A DNA stretch of 64,000 nt from NCBI GenBank assembly GCA_001051155.2, contig JYIP02000001.1, positions 3,038,001 through 3,102,000 of the forward strand, read 5' to 3'. Positions 11,808 through 23,088 of the stretch are shown in pieces. Position 1 is the stretch's first letter. Each line of letters begins with the position of its first letter. The DNA is from Chrysoporthe austroafricana (Eukaryota > Ascomycota > Sordariomycetes > Diaporthales > Cryphonectriaceae). A program made the position numbers and the translations under genes. The notes beneath the pieces were generated by a model. It did not search any database. It saw only the letters and a list, made by a program, of their open reading frames with translations, and had not been told where the DNA came from.

Positions 11808-12550
11808 CCTGGCCTGGCTGCTGTCAGTTGTCGTCCTGGCCTGGGCTCCCGGCAAGATGTCGGAGTGTTCGGAGAACGCGACGTAGCGGGTACTGTACCT
11901 GCAGAACGGCGGGACCCGGCTGGCTCAGGCGGAGGAGGATGTAGTACAGTGCTGTAGGCAGAAGCGTGCGAGGGCGCAATCTATTTTAGTCCCGGCGTCG
12001 GGCGAGGTGGTTTCCTAGTAGAGAATGGAATGAGCGCGATCCGCGACAGGGAAGAGGCGCAAGGAGGTGAGGCTATCGCGACAGGCGGCCTGGTCAGCCG
12101 CATGGGAGAGGGGGCAGGGAAGAGGAGCGAGAGGGGGAGAGAGAGGAGCGGGAGAGAGGGTCGGCCGTAGGTGAATCAGTCGATGGCAGCCGGCCGTCCG
12201 GTGTGAATCATTATCATGAGCAGATGTGCGAAGGCGTGGAGGGTGCTCGTAATGGATCGTGTCAGCCGCCGAGTCGCACGTTGGCCGGATGCGACGACTG
12301 ACGTTGAAACAGCCCTGCTGCGTCATTGCAGGGATACCCGGTCGGGGCGGATACCTACAGAGAGGGCGCACAGGGGTGGCCCAGGTGGGCATCCTCCAAG
12401 GTTCTCGACCCAGCCGTGCCTGTGGTACTCTGGTACTCCCGTACTCTGGTACCACCACAGGATGGTACTATGGTACCGGCGCAGCTCGAGGGCGGGCCAG
12501 ACTGTGCGGGGACGGTTCGATGCAACGCCGCACTGCGCTGCGCTGCGCTG

Positions 12551-12596
12551 CAAGAGAGAAAAAGAGAGAGAAAGAGAGAGACAGAGAGAGAGACTG
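12551..12596. repeat. GA-rich microsatellite
   Basis: Run of GAGA/AAAGAGAG units on the plus strand, a purine tract of about 45 bp. Confidence 0.85.
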
Positions 12597-12616
12597 ACAC
12601 CTCGGCGGCGTCCCCA

Positions 12617-12657
12617 GCCAGCCAGCCAGCCCGCCTGCCCGCCCGCCCGCCCGCCAG
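12617..12657. repeat. CAGC/CCCG tetranucleotide repeat
   Basis: CAGC-type units (CCAGCCAGCCAG) pass into CCCG units (GCCCGCCCGCCCGC). It follows the GA tract within 25 bp. Confidence 0.85.
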
Positions 12658-14048
12658 GCCCTGCGCTGCGCTGCACTGGGCTGGGCCGAACTGAAACCTC
12701 CAGCGAAGTTGGCTGATCATACGTAGTAGTGCCATGGCAGATCAGCACCGCCCGTAAGGCGCCCAGACCCTGCCAGAGAGGTCCCCACGGGCCGCACCAC
12801 GCCCGGGGGTCCCAGGCGTACAGACGTACCTCGGGCAGGTACCCTACAGCACGTACCGCTAGCAGCATGTACCATGGCCTGTACGCCAGCGGCCTGGGAT
12901 GGCGGAATGCGGGGTAGTGTCACGGTGGGGTACAGTACGTTATCGCGCACCCGGTCGCGCCAGGTACCCAGTATCCATCCATCCAGTATCTGAGTAGTGT
13001 AGCGTGGGTGACTTGTACAAGTAATAGCCACGGCGTATTAATAACGGCCCCGAGCTGGCTGGGCCTCTTGTTCCGTATAAGCTCAGCCCGGTAGCCGCTG
13101 GACCAAGGAGGGCACGGTGACACACGTCAGAGAGAGAGGGTGCCCTCGCCGGGACGCCGCCTGCCTGGGCCTGCGGTCGGCGTGTCGTGGCGTGTCGTGT
13201 CTGTCGTGTCGAGTCGAGTCGGTCCCGTCTTGTGTGTCTTGTCTTATCGTCGGGATCTTCTCCATGCCCGCCCGCCATGCCACAGTAGTACCTACCACCA
13301 TGTAGTAGGCCCTCGCCATGTGGGCGCTGCCGCAACCTACTACCCAGCAGCCCCAGCACCCCCAGCACGCCGCCTGAACCCCTGTTCATGCCCAGCCCAG
13401 GGGGCGCGCCAGGCACGCCAGGCACTTGCCAGGCCCTTCTCGCCTCTCCAGGCCGCGATGCCTCCCAGGCGGCCGTGCGCCGCCTTCACGACGCTACATG
13501 GCATACTCTGGCATGTAAGGTACGCGACGGGCCCCCAGCGCCAGGAGGGCTGAGCCTTCGTCCCTCGCCCGCCCTGCGCCCGGATGCACCGCGAAGCCAG
13601 CAGCGCAGGTCGCCGTCGTCGAGAAGGGCCCTGGGAGGTGTGGGATTGCGCACCCCGGCCGGACAAGGGGGGTTGCCGCCCCCAGGGGCCCGTTCGACGA
13701 ACTGCTGGTGCCGGCTGCCAGCATGAGACCCCACAGTTCTTCATGCACAGCACAGCAACCGACGAAAACCGGCGTCCAGTGCCGTTCGAGCAGCCCTGGG
13801 CGATGCTGGGCGCGGCGCGATGGGGTCCCCCCGGGCCCCTTCACACCGAGGTTCCATCGGGGGCGCCCTCAGTGCGAGCCCGCGTTCCCACAAAGATCCA
13901 TCTCGATCATCGCCCAACTCAATCACCGCTGCAGCCCCTTGACGTGTCGCGCCGAGTTCCCAGGACGCAAGATTCGTAAATGCGGTGGAACCCTCTTGCT
14001 CCCAGATTGCTTCGTACCGGATCTCGAGGGCAGCATGCATGAGTTTGA

Positions 14049-14077
14049 GGGGGAGGGGGAGGGGGCAAGCCGAGGGG
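14049..14077 (+). other. G-quadruplex motif
   Basis: Four guanine runs on the plus strand (G5-A-G5-A-G5-N8-G4) give loops of 1, 1 and 8 nt, which satisfies the standard intramolecular G4 pattern. No gene is adjacent, so any role is unknown. Confidence 0.7.
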
Positions 14078-14106
14078 TGGTCGTGTGGCTGTGGGCGAGC
14101 CTGAGT

Positions 14107-14192
14107 TTGTGTGCGTGCGTGCGTGCGTGTGTATGCGTGTGAGTGTGTGTGTGTGTGTTAACACCACCACCACCACCACCACCCACCCCCCC
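14107..14192. repeat. (GT)n / (CAC)n compound microsatellite
   Basis: GTGC/GTGT repeats (14107-14159) are followed directly by CAC repeats (from about 14161). Alternating purine-pyrimidine sequence of this kind can adopt Z-DNA. Confidence 0.9.
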
Positions 14193-17100
14193 TCCTCTTC
14201 CCACAATCACAATCGTGATGTGTCGCTTCCCGCCCGGACGAAATGGTCGTTGGGTGTCTGGTCGACGCGCGCGCTGCTCAATAGTGTCGCCCACCGGTCC
14301 CCGGGGATGTCTCCCGGGGCGTGGTGGACCTTGTAGGGATGCATATGGCCGTCTCCCCCCTTCCCGACCCTGGGTCTTCCTTCGCAGCACGCGAACCAGC
14401 TCGCGCGCACCAGCAGCCCGGACGATTCCGGGTGCCCTGTCTCCCTGCCTCCCCTCCCTCGCTCCTTCGAACCCTCCCTCGCGCGCCCACCGTATCATCC
14501 GCACACCCGCTAAGCAGCAGGTGGCCTGCGTACATGCGTACCGCCCGGCCAGCTCCAGACACGCCCTGCCAGGCCGTGCAGGGGCCGCCGGTGATCGAGA
14601 CCCGGAGGGGGTTAAGGACAAGTGCAGGGCCCCTGCCCACCGAGGGGCGTGCAGCAGCGCATGGCCGTCCGTCCCTCTGTCGTCGACAGACGCCCTCAAT
14701 ATCGAACGCTGATAATGGTGTGCGGTCGACTTTTCGGGCCGGCCCACCGCGTTTACACGCAGCCAATCGTCGCCGCGAGGGGCCGGCAAGGAGGCTGAAC
14801 TTGAGACGCGTTTCCCTCGTGGGCACCAACATACATACTATGGTACATACATGGTGCTTCACACAGGCGAGTGCAACCCTGCGCCGGCCTGCCGCCTCTC
14901 CAAAAACCCGCACCCGTCCCTGCTGCGCCGCGCGTGAGCTCCGCCGGCCAGGCCACCAGGACGCGCGCGGAGGCGGGCGCGGACGGGCTGGCGACGCGGG
15001 AGGCGGCGTGGAAAAAGAAAAGAAAAAGGAGGCAGACGACACGCACGCGCTGTGCTCTCTGCGCCTCTGTTCACATAGTGGTCAAAACAGCCGAATAAGA
15101 GCCCGAGGTGCATGCATGGAATTGGGGCGGATCCGGGGGCTCCACCAGAGCCTCGTGTACTTCGTACTTCAGGCGCCCGGAAAATTATGGTCCCAAGGGA
15201 AGACTTGCCTGTTTCGGAATTTAGCATGAAATCTGGTTCATGTGATTCGTAGATGGGCGAGGCTGTCTCGCCCTCCGATTGGCCACCTCGCCGTCCCGCC
15301 CAACCCGCCCTCTCAGCCTTGATATTCTTGTCTCTCCCGTCTGGAGGGCGCGAGACCGGCCGCGGCGGACGTGTCCCAGGCCAGACAGCTGCGTCCCTCG
15401 TCAGGCCAGGCGCCCCCCTTTTTTTTTTGTTTCCACCGCTCCAGCCGCTCGGCCCACGAGTGCCAGCGGACGCAAGACCCGGATGGGCCGGTTTCGGGTA
15501 TGGCCCGGCCAGATATCGAGGCCAGCGGCGCGGAAACACTCGTCCCCCACACCCGGCCGGGAGCGCGCGCGCGGCTGGTATGGTACATGGCGCGCCTGGG
15601 GCCCTTGCCCTGAAGGCGCCGTAGGGCGGTACGCGAGTGGGTTTTCTCCATAATGCCGCGTTTGCCACACCAGTGAGGTCAACGGCGCGACGACCGGGGC
15701 CGCTGCCTGGCCTGGACTCTCCGTGCCTGCCGACGCACGAAGCCAGTGCAGGATCTGGGACATCTCATCTTCTGTTACGTTCCCGTCCGTCATGCTCGCA
15801 CCTCCTCTGCGCCGCGTACCTCATGTATCCTTGATAAGATCTACATCCCGAAGCTCCTCGGCCTGGCCTCACCGATACTTTGGCCCTTGGAGTCTTGGTT
15901 CCCCACGTATCCGGACCCGTGGTCTTCTTGACCGCGGAAGCGAGGTGCCAGCACTGCCAGCACCACAAACTAAGAGGCGTCTCCCAAAATAGTACGTCGG
16001 GTGTGCTTTCCACACTAGGGAATCGTTGAGGCTTGACGCGGCCTTATTTCGACCTCTGTCCTTCGGCCTCTGAAGCCGGCCTCCGTCCTGCAGCAGGGCC
16101 TCGCGTTCCACCATTGGGCATCATCTGTCTCCTCACCTGACTTCCCCAGGCCCTTGTCATCATCGCTGCGAGTGCAAGCCCGGGTGGGCAAAACACCGTC
16201 CCTGAGCTGCCTACTTCGGCCCATTTCCCCGAACGGTGTGGGCACGGCCACCGTGGTCAGTCCTGTCGGTCGATACTGCTGTGTCCCGGCCGCGAGAACA
16301 AGCTTCCTGATCTGATCTGCGAGAAATCAGGCGGGATCCCTCGGCCTGGCTGTAGGCGATGTTCCCCCCCCCCCCTCGATGCTACCGTCCGCCTCACCAT
16401 CGTCATCGGCGAGACAAGGTTTCTTCGCTGTGCTCAAGGAATGGACAGCGGCAGCCACGTGAGCATGGCTGACCTTGGTACCCCCGAGGTGCGCATATAG
16501 GGCCGATGCAGAGTATGGCCACGTAGAAGCATCCCTCTTATGTTACGTCGAGGCTACCCTCCTCTCTCCCGAGCCGCCTGGGAGTCCAGTCGCTCCCCGC
16601 AGGGGTGATGCCCTGACATGTGGTCAGCACCTTGTTTCCGCTGGATCTCGCCCCTTCCCGTCGATGGAGGCAGGACTAGCCCTCCGCCGACCTGACTCTC
16701 CGGCTGGAGCAGGTGGGACCTCCCGATATTACGAAAAGAAGCAGCCAGCCCGGCCGCCGCAAATCAGCTGACGCGGGCGGGCGAGCAGCCTGCCCAACGG
16801 CAGCGTCAGAACCTAATCCGCGGGGGACGCCAGTGATTCGCTTGGCCGGGGCGGGATTCGCCATCTCGGCCAGGCACCCATTCGCCAGCGACCACCTGCC
16901 GGGAGAGATGGGGGTCTCCGCGTCGTGGTGGTGGGCCGACTTGCTTGCTCGTCTGGTACTGTGACTCTCGATAGCTGCAAGTGTGAGTTGTTCTCGGCGG
17001 GTTGGCTCCCTATTTGCCTCCGGCCTCCTGACCCCCTCCCCCCACGTAATTTGTTTCCCCTTCGTGCGTCTGCGATGACACATGTCGAGCGTCTTGCGTC

Positions 17101-18875
17101 TCAATCATGACTGGCATGTGCGAAGAAGGATAGGCCCTGGAGGCGAGAGGGGGGGGGTGTCCCAATCAGGATCGTCCGGACACCTCACTGCCGAGATGAT
17201 TCGTCCTGTCCCCCAAGGCCGTTTCCCTTTCTCGACCATGCAGGCGATAAATCTCCTTGGCCCTAATGTAGGTCATAGACCGGTGAGGGAAAACAGAGCC
17301 TCATATGGCGCTCGTACCGAAAGGCTCCGAATGTGTGCGTTGTCTATCGGGGGAAAGCCACAGGCTGTCTGATCAGCACACTGTGACCATGGTTCCTTGC
17401 AAGGCTGTCGTCGTTGCGCCCGTGCCGCGTGCTCGCTCGCTCGCCTCTCCGCCTTCGACGTGCGCGATGTTGCCCTCCCGGAGCCCAACCCTATGGATAA
17501 AGACGTCAACATGTAGCCAGCCTTCCCGTCATGTCGATCCATGGTACGGATGCAAATGGAGGCATGGGAACCCCACCGGATGGCGCATCCTCGAGGCGGC
17601 GGGTAGATCGCATCCCCCCTGACGGTTCGTGTGGCTGCGGATGGAACCGTGACCCATCGAGCCAGGGTCTCCGCGCTGACAGCAGATGTACCTGGATCTT
17701 GTAGATGGGGACGTAGGCTGCCCCTCAGAAGAAGTTAGCCCCTCGGCGTGGGTTTCCCAGAAGGGGACCACCTTGTAGGAGGGTGGACCTTCGGGGGGAG
17801 GTGTGGACGGGCGATTGAGTCCAGGCACTGGATGTCGTACATGGAGCTTCAGGCCACCCACCCACCCGGCCACCAAGCCAGCTGGACAGATCTGATCGAG
17901 ATACCGATGTGCCAGAGTAGCCGGATCTGGGGATGCCACACAACCTTTCGCCTGGCCCCTTTCGCCCTTGTTGCGTGCCCCTCCCCGGTGAAGAGGCCGT
18001 CGAGGTCCGAGCATGGGCATGTCGAAAGAAGTGGGGAATGGAGGCTCAAGTAACTGACAACATGACCCATGGATAACGTGGCTCCACCAGGGCCACGTCC
18101 GATGCTCGAGGAATTGGGTAGTATGTACGGAGGAGGAGGAACGGGCTCGGTTGGCAGGGGGGGTTATTTCCAGAGATGCAGCGACAGGGTCTCCAGTGTT
18201 AGCATGGAGCTTCATCATGAGGGAAATGTACATGTCGAGGAGCCCGTAAATGGCGACCAGTACGTATAGCATCTTCCGCCCTGTCAGGGGTCCATGATGC
18301 CTCTCTGCATGTAGGGGATATGGGGGTGCTGCATTTGACGTAGCCTCTGGTCTTGGCCGGATGCAGCTGCGGGATGCAAGTTTGTTGTGATTCCCCAGCA
18401 GCAAGCCTCGTCAACGCAACGCAAATGGTGGTGTGTTGTCAATGGTCCTCGGTCCACCTTGCCGACCGGCCAGGGTCGATCCAAGTATAAGTAAGTCTCC
18501 TGCTCGTCGTCCTCTCCCCCAGCATGCTCCGAGGTGGTAAATGTCAGTCTACCACTATATGCGACCCATCGGGCAGTGCTGCTGCTCTCACCACCTCTTG
18601 GACCCGGCACCCACTAGTCAGCCCTTTGAAAGTCGGGAGTCAGTTCGCAAAAACACCAAGTCGACCCCCAAGGACGGCAGCGCGTGCCCTCCTGCTCATA
18701 CGAAGTGAGTTGTTTGCACCCGGCGCCCCTGGTATAAGGGGAAGCCGTCTGAGGGAGAGCAGAGGTGGCAGCACCCGACATGGATGTTGACTAAGATACT
18801 GACTACTGGCAGCCCGATCAACGCAGGAACCCACGGCCTCGTTTCAACTCCTCCACTTTCAAAGCCTCCCTCGAG

Positions 18876-19208
18876 ATGTGTTATTTTGAGCAGACGCGCT
18901 GGCGATGCGGGTACTGGAAATGGGGAAACTTCAGACAGCAGTGCAACAAGGAGTATAGGACGGGCGAGACATGCGGCCTCAAGCTCGTCTACGACACCAC
19001 CTACAAGGACGACAACTGCAAGCTGTGCGACCAGATCGAGAAGAAGCAGCGGCGGTACGTGAAAATGGCACAGGACGTGGAGCGATGGAGGAGGGAAGGC
19101 AACCGGAGGGCGACGATTGAGAAGACCGAATATGACATGGCGGAAGTCCAGGACGCAATGAACAAGATCTGGGGGGAGCACCAAGAGAGGCTGACGATGC
19201 TTGGGTGA
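18876..19208 (+). CDS. Small conserved fungal protein with six cysteines
   Basis: Single exon of 110 aa starting MCYFEQTRWRCGYWKWG. Cysteines lie at about residues 2, 11, 23, 33, 48 and 51, the last two as a CKLC pair. A charged helical tail (IEKKQRRYVKMAQDVERWRREGNRRATIEKTEYDM) follows. I recognise the MCYxxQTRWxCG..W.WGxFRxQCNxEYRTGETCGLKLVY pattern as a recurring small Pezizomycotina protein of unknown function. The Cys spacing suggests metal binding, but this is inference. Codon use and the defined conserved start support a real gene. It has no signal peptide and is probably intracellular. Confidence 0.72.
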   Translation: MCYFEQTRWRCGYWKWGNFRQQCNKEYRTGETCGLKLVYDTTYKDDNCKLCDQIEKKQRRYVKMAQDVERWRREGNRRATIEKTEYDMAEVQDAMNKIWGEHQERLTMLG

Positions 19209-21193
19209 CGCAGGCTCAAATGAGGCTGACGAAAGGTACACTTCGTCCCGGCCGCAGCAGCCCGACTTCGAGAGCTAATTGTTCTGACCGGCGCGCAGGT
19301 GCTTGCTGTAAGATATGTGCTGGATGAGTGAAGGAAGAAGCGTGATCAGGCACAACCTGACCACGAGAGCAGGGCAAAAAATTGCCCGCGCGTCTCCTCG
19401 ACCGAGACTTTTTGTTCACACTACAGCCCGGGAATAGCCGGGCAGTGATCGGGACAGGGCTGGATAGGCCTGGATGAAGAGAAGCATCCAGTGCCTCGGT
19501 GATCAGGAAACGATCCTTCAGAACCATGGTTCGGCGTTAATTGTGTTTTTTTCGGGGAGGCTGTAGCCGCTTTACTACAGAATGCTGCGTAGGCTACCAC
19601 ATAAGCCCCGGCCAAAAATGAAAGAATTGTCTGCAGACAGCTGCAAGTCCCATGGTTCACTAGACCCCTCCTAGACCGACGAGTGCGAGCGGCCTGGAGG
19701 GGCCTGGAGGGGGGGTGATGCCGAGCCAAGCGAGAAAGCAGCATGTCAGCACGGCGAAAGGGGTGGCACCCATCCCCCACATTCGCCTGCATAGAAGGGG
19801 TTCGTAGAAGGTTCTGACAGGCCCACCTGGTGCCTGTACTGTACAGTATGCAGCGGCATGTACTCTCTTCTAAGTGGGTGGCCAGGCCCCGGCGAATGGG
19901 ACGTGGACGAGGTGAGGGGATCAAGGCCGGGGCATCGTGCCCAATGATAACGGAAACACCCAGACGGCAGACCGTCGAGACGACGGCAAATGGATGACAG
20001 CAGGCCACGAAGTAGGGGCAGGTGGGACGGAGAGGACGGGCGACGATGCCTCAATGGTGTCGGACCTTAAGAGCGGTGCAGCCGAGAACAACTGGCAGCA
20101 GCGGGGCAAGCATCTCCGTGCCAACAGCAGCGGTGATCCGCGCGCTATGATGATGAGTAGATATCGAGGTACCGTCTTGGCTGGCCCGTTGGTCCGCTCC
20201 ACGTATACTCCTTATAGGGTAGTCGGGCAACTCATGCGACTTTTGCAGTATCGCGCATGGCCAATGAGGTCTATTGGGGGCTGATAGCAATAAATAGCTC
20301 CCAGGCCCGCTCAACACCATACACTAGCGGCATCTCGTTGAGTTGGTCGTCAGGTGAAACCGGTAAATTGAGACTCTGGCCTGTCGTTAAAATAGATCCA
20401 TCCCCATCGGCGCCACCCGTCTGGGCTAGGGACTGCGAAGTGTGCATTAGCCCACCATCGTTCAAACTCAAAAAGAGGCCCCTCGGCCCCAGGATGGCAC
20501 CTCGAATGCCTCGGCTCAGGGCATGCAGCCAGGGGAGAAAGAGAGGCCGCAGGAAAAATCTGATACAGGTGCAGATTAGCGAAGCTAAACGCGCTCGTCC
20601 CCACCTCAGAGCAACGTTGTGAAGGTAGTGAACGTGGCTGCCGCTCAATGGGTCCAGTACGCCGGCGAACATAACCCGCGGGCTCCATGACGGCCGCGAT
20701 GATTGGTGGCCGGAGGGATAAGGGAGGAGCTCAGGCTCACAAAAGCACGCAATTACTGGAACGAGAGGGCGGTGAGAGAGGGAGAAAATCTCAATTGGCA
20801 TTGGGTTCCTGCCGAAGATGGAATTTATTGAGGCTGACATCATGCGGCTCATTGATCGATTTAGTACATAATCCGTACTGTGCAAATATATGGATCTGCT
20901 TGGCGCGCTTGATCTCGGACGGTGGGTCTCAGCCCATCGCCTCGAGCCCTTCAACGTGGCCCAAAAGAGACCACCACACTCCGTCGCCGAGTGATCTCAG
21001 TGAGCGTTGCCGCCGGAAGCTGCAGCATGTGGAAGTCATATGACCTCAATTTTATGCTGTCAGCCCGGGAGAGGCTGGACAAACAAGTAAGGAAAGTCGA
21101 GAAACAAGTGATTGGATGTGATACGTCGTCTGCGACCCGCGGGACGTACGGTCGGGGACTGATGCACGAGGGCGAGGCGCCCCTGTCCCCGCA
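19209..21193. other. Intergenic region between small protein and LAMTOR1-type gene
   Basis: About 2 kb between two convergent genes. Some frames exceed 200 aa on the minus strand (20271-20954), but they lack family features and have compositional bias. I see no supported gene. Confidence 0.4.
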
Positions 21194-21820
21194 TTATGCC
21201 ATGGCGGCGGCTGCCTCACTAAAGTTGCCGACCAACGCGTCGCTGGATTCGGTCCGGACGTGTGGGACTGCATTTTGCAGGTCCGATGCCTCCTCGTCGT
21301 CATCCGCGAGCCAATCCACTCTGGCTCCGGCTGCCGAGACGTCCTCGGCGCTGAGCTTGGACAACAGGGACCTGTACCGCATCTGACGTGCTTCTTGACC
21401 CACAAGGCCGTAGGGTGTGGTGGGCGCACTGCGTTGTGCATCCTTTGTCGGTGCTATCTCGAAGATGTCCACCATATTGCTGCGACAGGCGGCGCATCAG
21501 CATCTGCTCACGTGTCTCCTGGGGAGCCAGTTGGGCCTCGTGGGGACTGTATTACTCCGACGTTTGGGCAACCACCCGCTGCAGAGCCTCAATCTCTCGC
21601 TGGGCCTCCATGGGGTCGTGCTGCCCCGTCATCTGCTGCTCTCCAAAGCTGCCATATTGCATAGCGTTCGGGTCGTCGAAGAGGAGGCGCGATTCTTCAT
21701 CCTGTGGGAGGCAAGACCACAAGTCAGGTGTCAGGGTCGCGACGGCTGGTGTAGACGAAGACTCACCTCTTCAACAGAGTCCCTCCGACGGCTGCCCAGG
21801 CATGATGCGCAGGCTCCCAT
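21194..21820 (-). CDS. LAMTOR1: LAMTOR1 / Meh1(Ego1)-type vacuolar TORC1 adaptor
   Basis: Three exons: 21820-21767 (18 codons), 21701-21556 and 21479-21194, with introns of 65 and 76 nt (donors GTGAGT and GTAATA), giving 161 aa. The first exon reads MGACASCLGSRRRDSVEE: Gly2 is a myristoylation site and Cys4/Cys7 are palmitoylation candidates, the classic lipid anchor of this family. Exon 2 holds 'DEESRLLFDDPNAMQYGSFG'. Exon 3 begins at the conserved 'DNMVDIFEIAPTKD' and ends with an Ala-rich tail (FSEAAAAMA). By family knowledge it anchors the Ragulator/EGO complex on the vacuole and recruits Rag GTPases for amino-acid signalling to TORC1. Because the first exon is so short, the gene is easily missed by plain ORF calling. 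Confidence 0.9.
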
Positions 21821-23088
21821 GACAGTGGTAGGAAATCGAGGGACCGGCGCAAAGGGATCGAGTTCGGAGACTAGGGGGAGTCCCTCTGCAAGGGACTAGT
21901 CTGGGCGTCGCATAGAAGCGCAAGGGTCAAGAGAGGTGTATCATGGCAATTTGAACTCGCCGTCCACGTGATTGTCGAAATGATCGGATCGTGTGGCGTC
22001 GCGGCGTTTGTGATGTTGTGATGTTGATCCGTGGTGTTGCTTTTCTTGGGGGGCGGAAATTGGATAGAGCACAGACCACTCACGTCGGGCTTAGTAAGCA
22101 ACATCAGATTGAGTCTCGCCATATCATCATTGGCCCACCTCATCATCCAACCACCCACACTAACCACTCACCACTATGTACCCTCCGTCCCTCCCTGGCC
22201 CACCTCCACAACCTGTGATGCCATCTACCCCTTGCGTCAGAATCTCGATATGTCTTTGCTCTAGGCACGGCTAACGGAAGTTGTAAGGCCCAACCCTATT
22301 CGTACCACGTGGAGCCTCAGTGTAGATCCAAACGCCCCTTGCGGCTAGGGAGAGTCTGGGCTCTAAACCATTTGCTGAGGTCTCGTCTTGAGAAGTGAGG
22401 CAGCGTTCGCGTGTGGTCGAATGAGTCGAAGGTACAGCCTGTCGTACATGTACATATGACTGTCAGCATGAATGCCTCCTTGCTTGAATTACGGTGACTT
22501 CAGGGGCCCCGGAGACCGACCCAGGTGGGCTTCAGTCGGGCTAGGGATGCCCACCCCGAACATGTCCTGCCGTTGTGACGCTCTAAAGGCAGCGCTCTGA
22601 CTCCTCAGCCGCACCCAACTTGACACATAATTTACAGACTTTCCGTGCTCTTGATCAGATCCAAAAGCACTCAATAGTCCAAAGGCAACGCAGACTCTGT
22701 CGGCTCTCAGGCCTCCTTTTAGCTTCTTTGTATTGCCAAGTCTAGACGATGGCTTCAGCCTGTTCGCGAAGGGATACTAGGAGAATCACTACTAGCTCGC
22801 GGCGCCTGCTTGCAGCCTACTAGTGAAGGTTTGCGACTGATAAGCAAGACTTCAAGCAGAAGAAGCATGGTCATGCAATATATCTTAATTAGATCCAGGA
22901 CCAGACCACCATCCCTCGAATCTTGTATAAACCGAGTATGAAGATAATAGTGTACAAGATCTTTCAAGAGATCAAGATATAAAGACACAGACGGTCCTCG
23001 AGGGTCAAGTGCATGCCCATCATTCCCATTTCAACATCATCCTCATCTCAAATAGGTGCCCAATCGTCCTCACCGAGTCCTTTCTCTC
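21821..23088. other. Intergenic region, LAMTOR1 promoter to secreted-protein promoter
   Basis: This gap separates divergent genes. It contains no supported coding sequence. Confidence 0.45.

Larger units (their letters stand above)
11224..18875. other. 7.6 kb GC-rich gene-free stretch
   Basis: No conserved protein could be read on either strand. Many long frames exist because the DNA is GC-rich, but they overlap on all frames and are Pro/Arg/Ala low-complexity. The region holds several microsatellites (listed separately), a G-quadruplex motif, a cluster of GGTAC/GTACC tetramers near 12420-13010 and poly-pyrimidine tracts. It is not AT-rich, so it is not RIP-degraded. It may hold long leaders or non-coding transcripts of the flanking F-box and small-protein genes. 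Confidence 0.45.

Noticed and set aside
17529..18404. 291-codon minus-strand frame with a hydrophobic segment
   Set aside because: No family resemblance, Pro/Gly/His-rich composition, and overlapping frames on both strands. It is not distinguishable from chance in GC-rich DNA.
20271..20954. 227-codon minus-strand frame
   Set aside because: No conserved motifs and no clear splice partners. The nearby real gene is the LAMTOR1-type gene.
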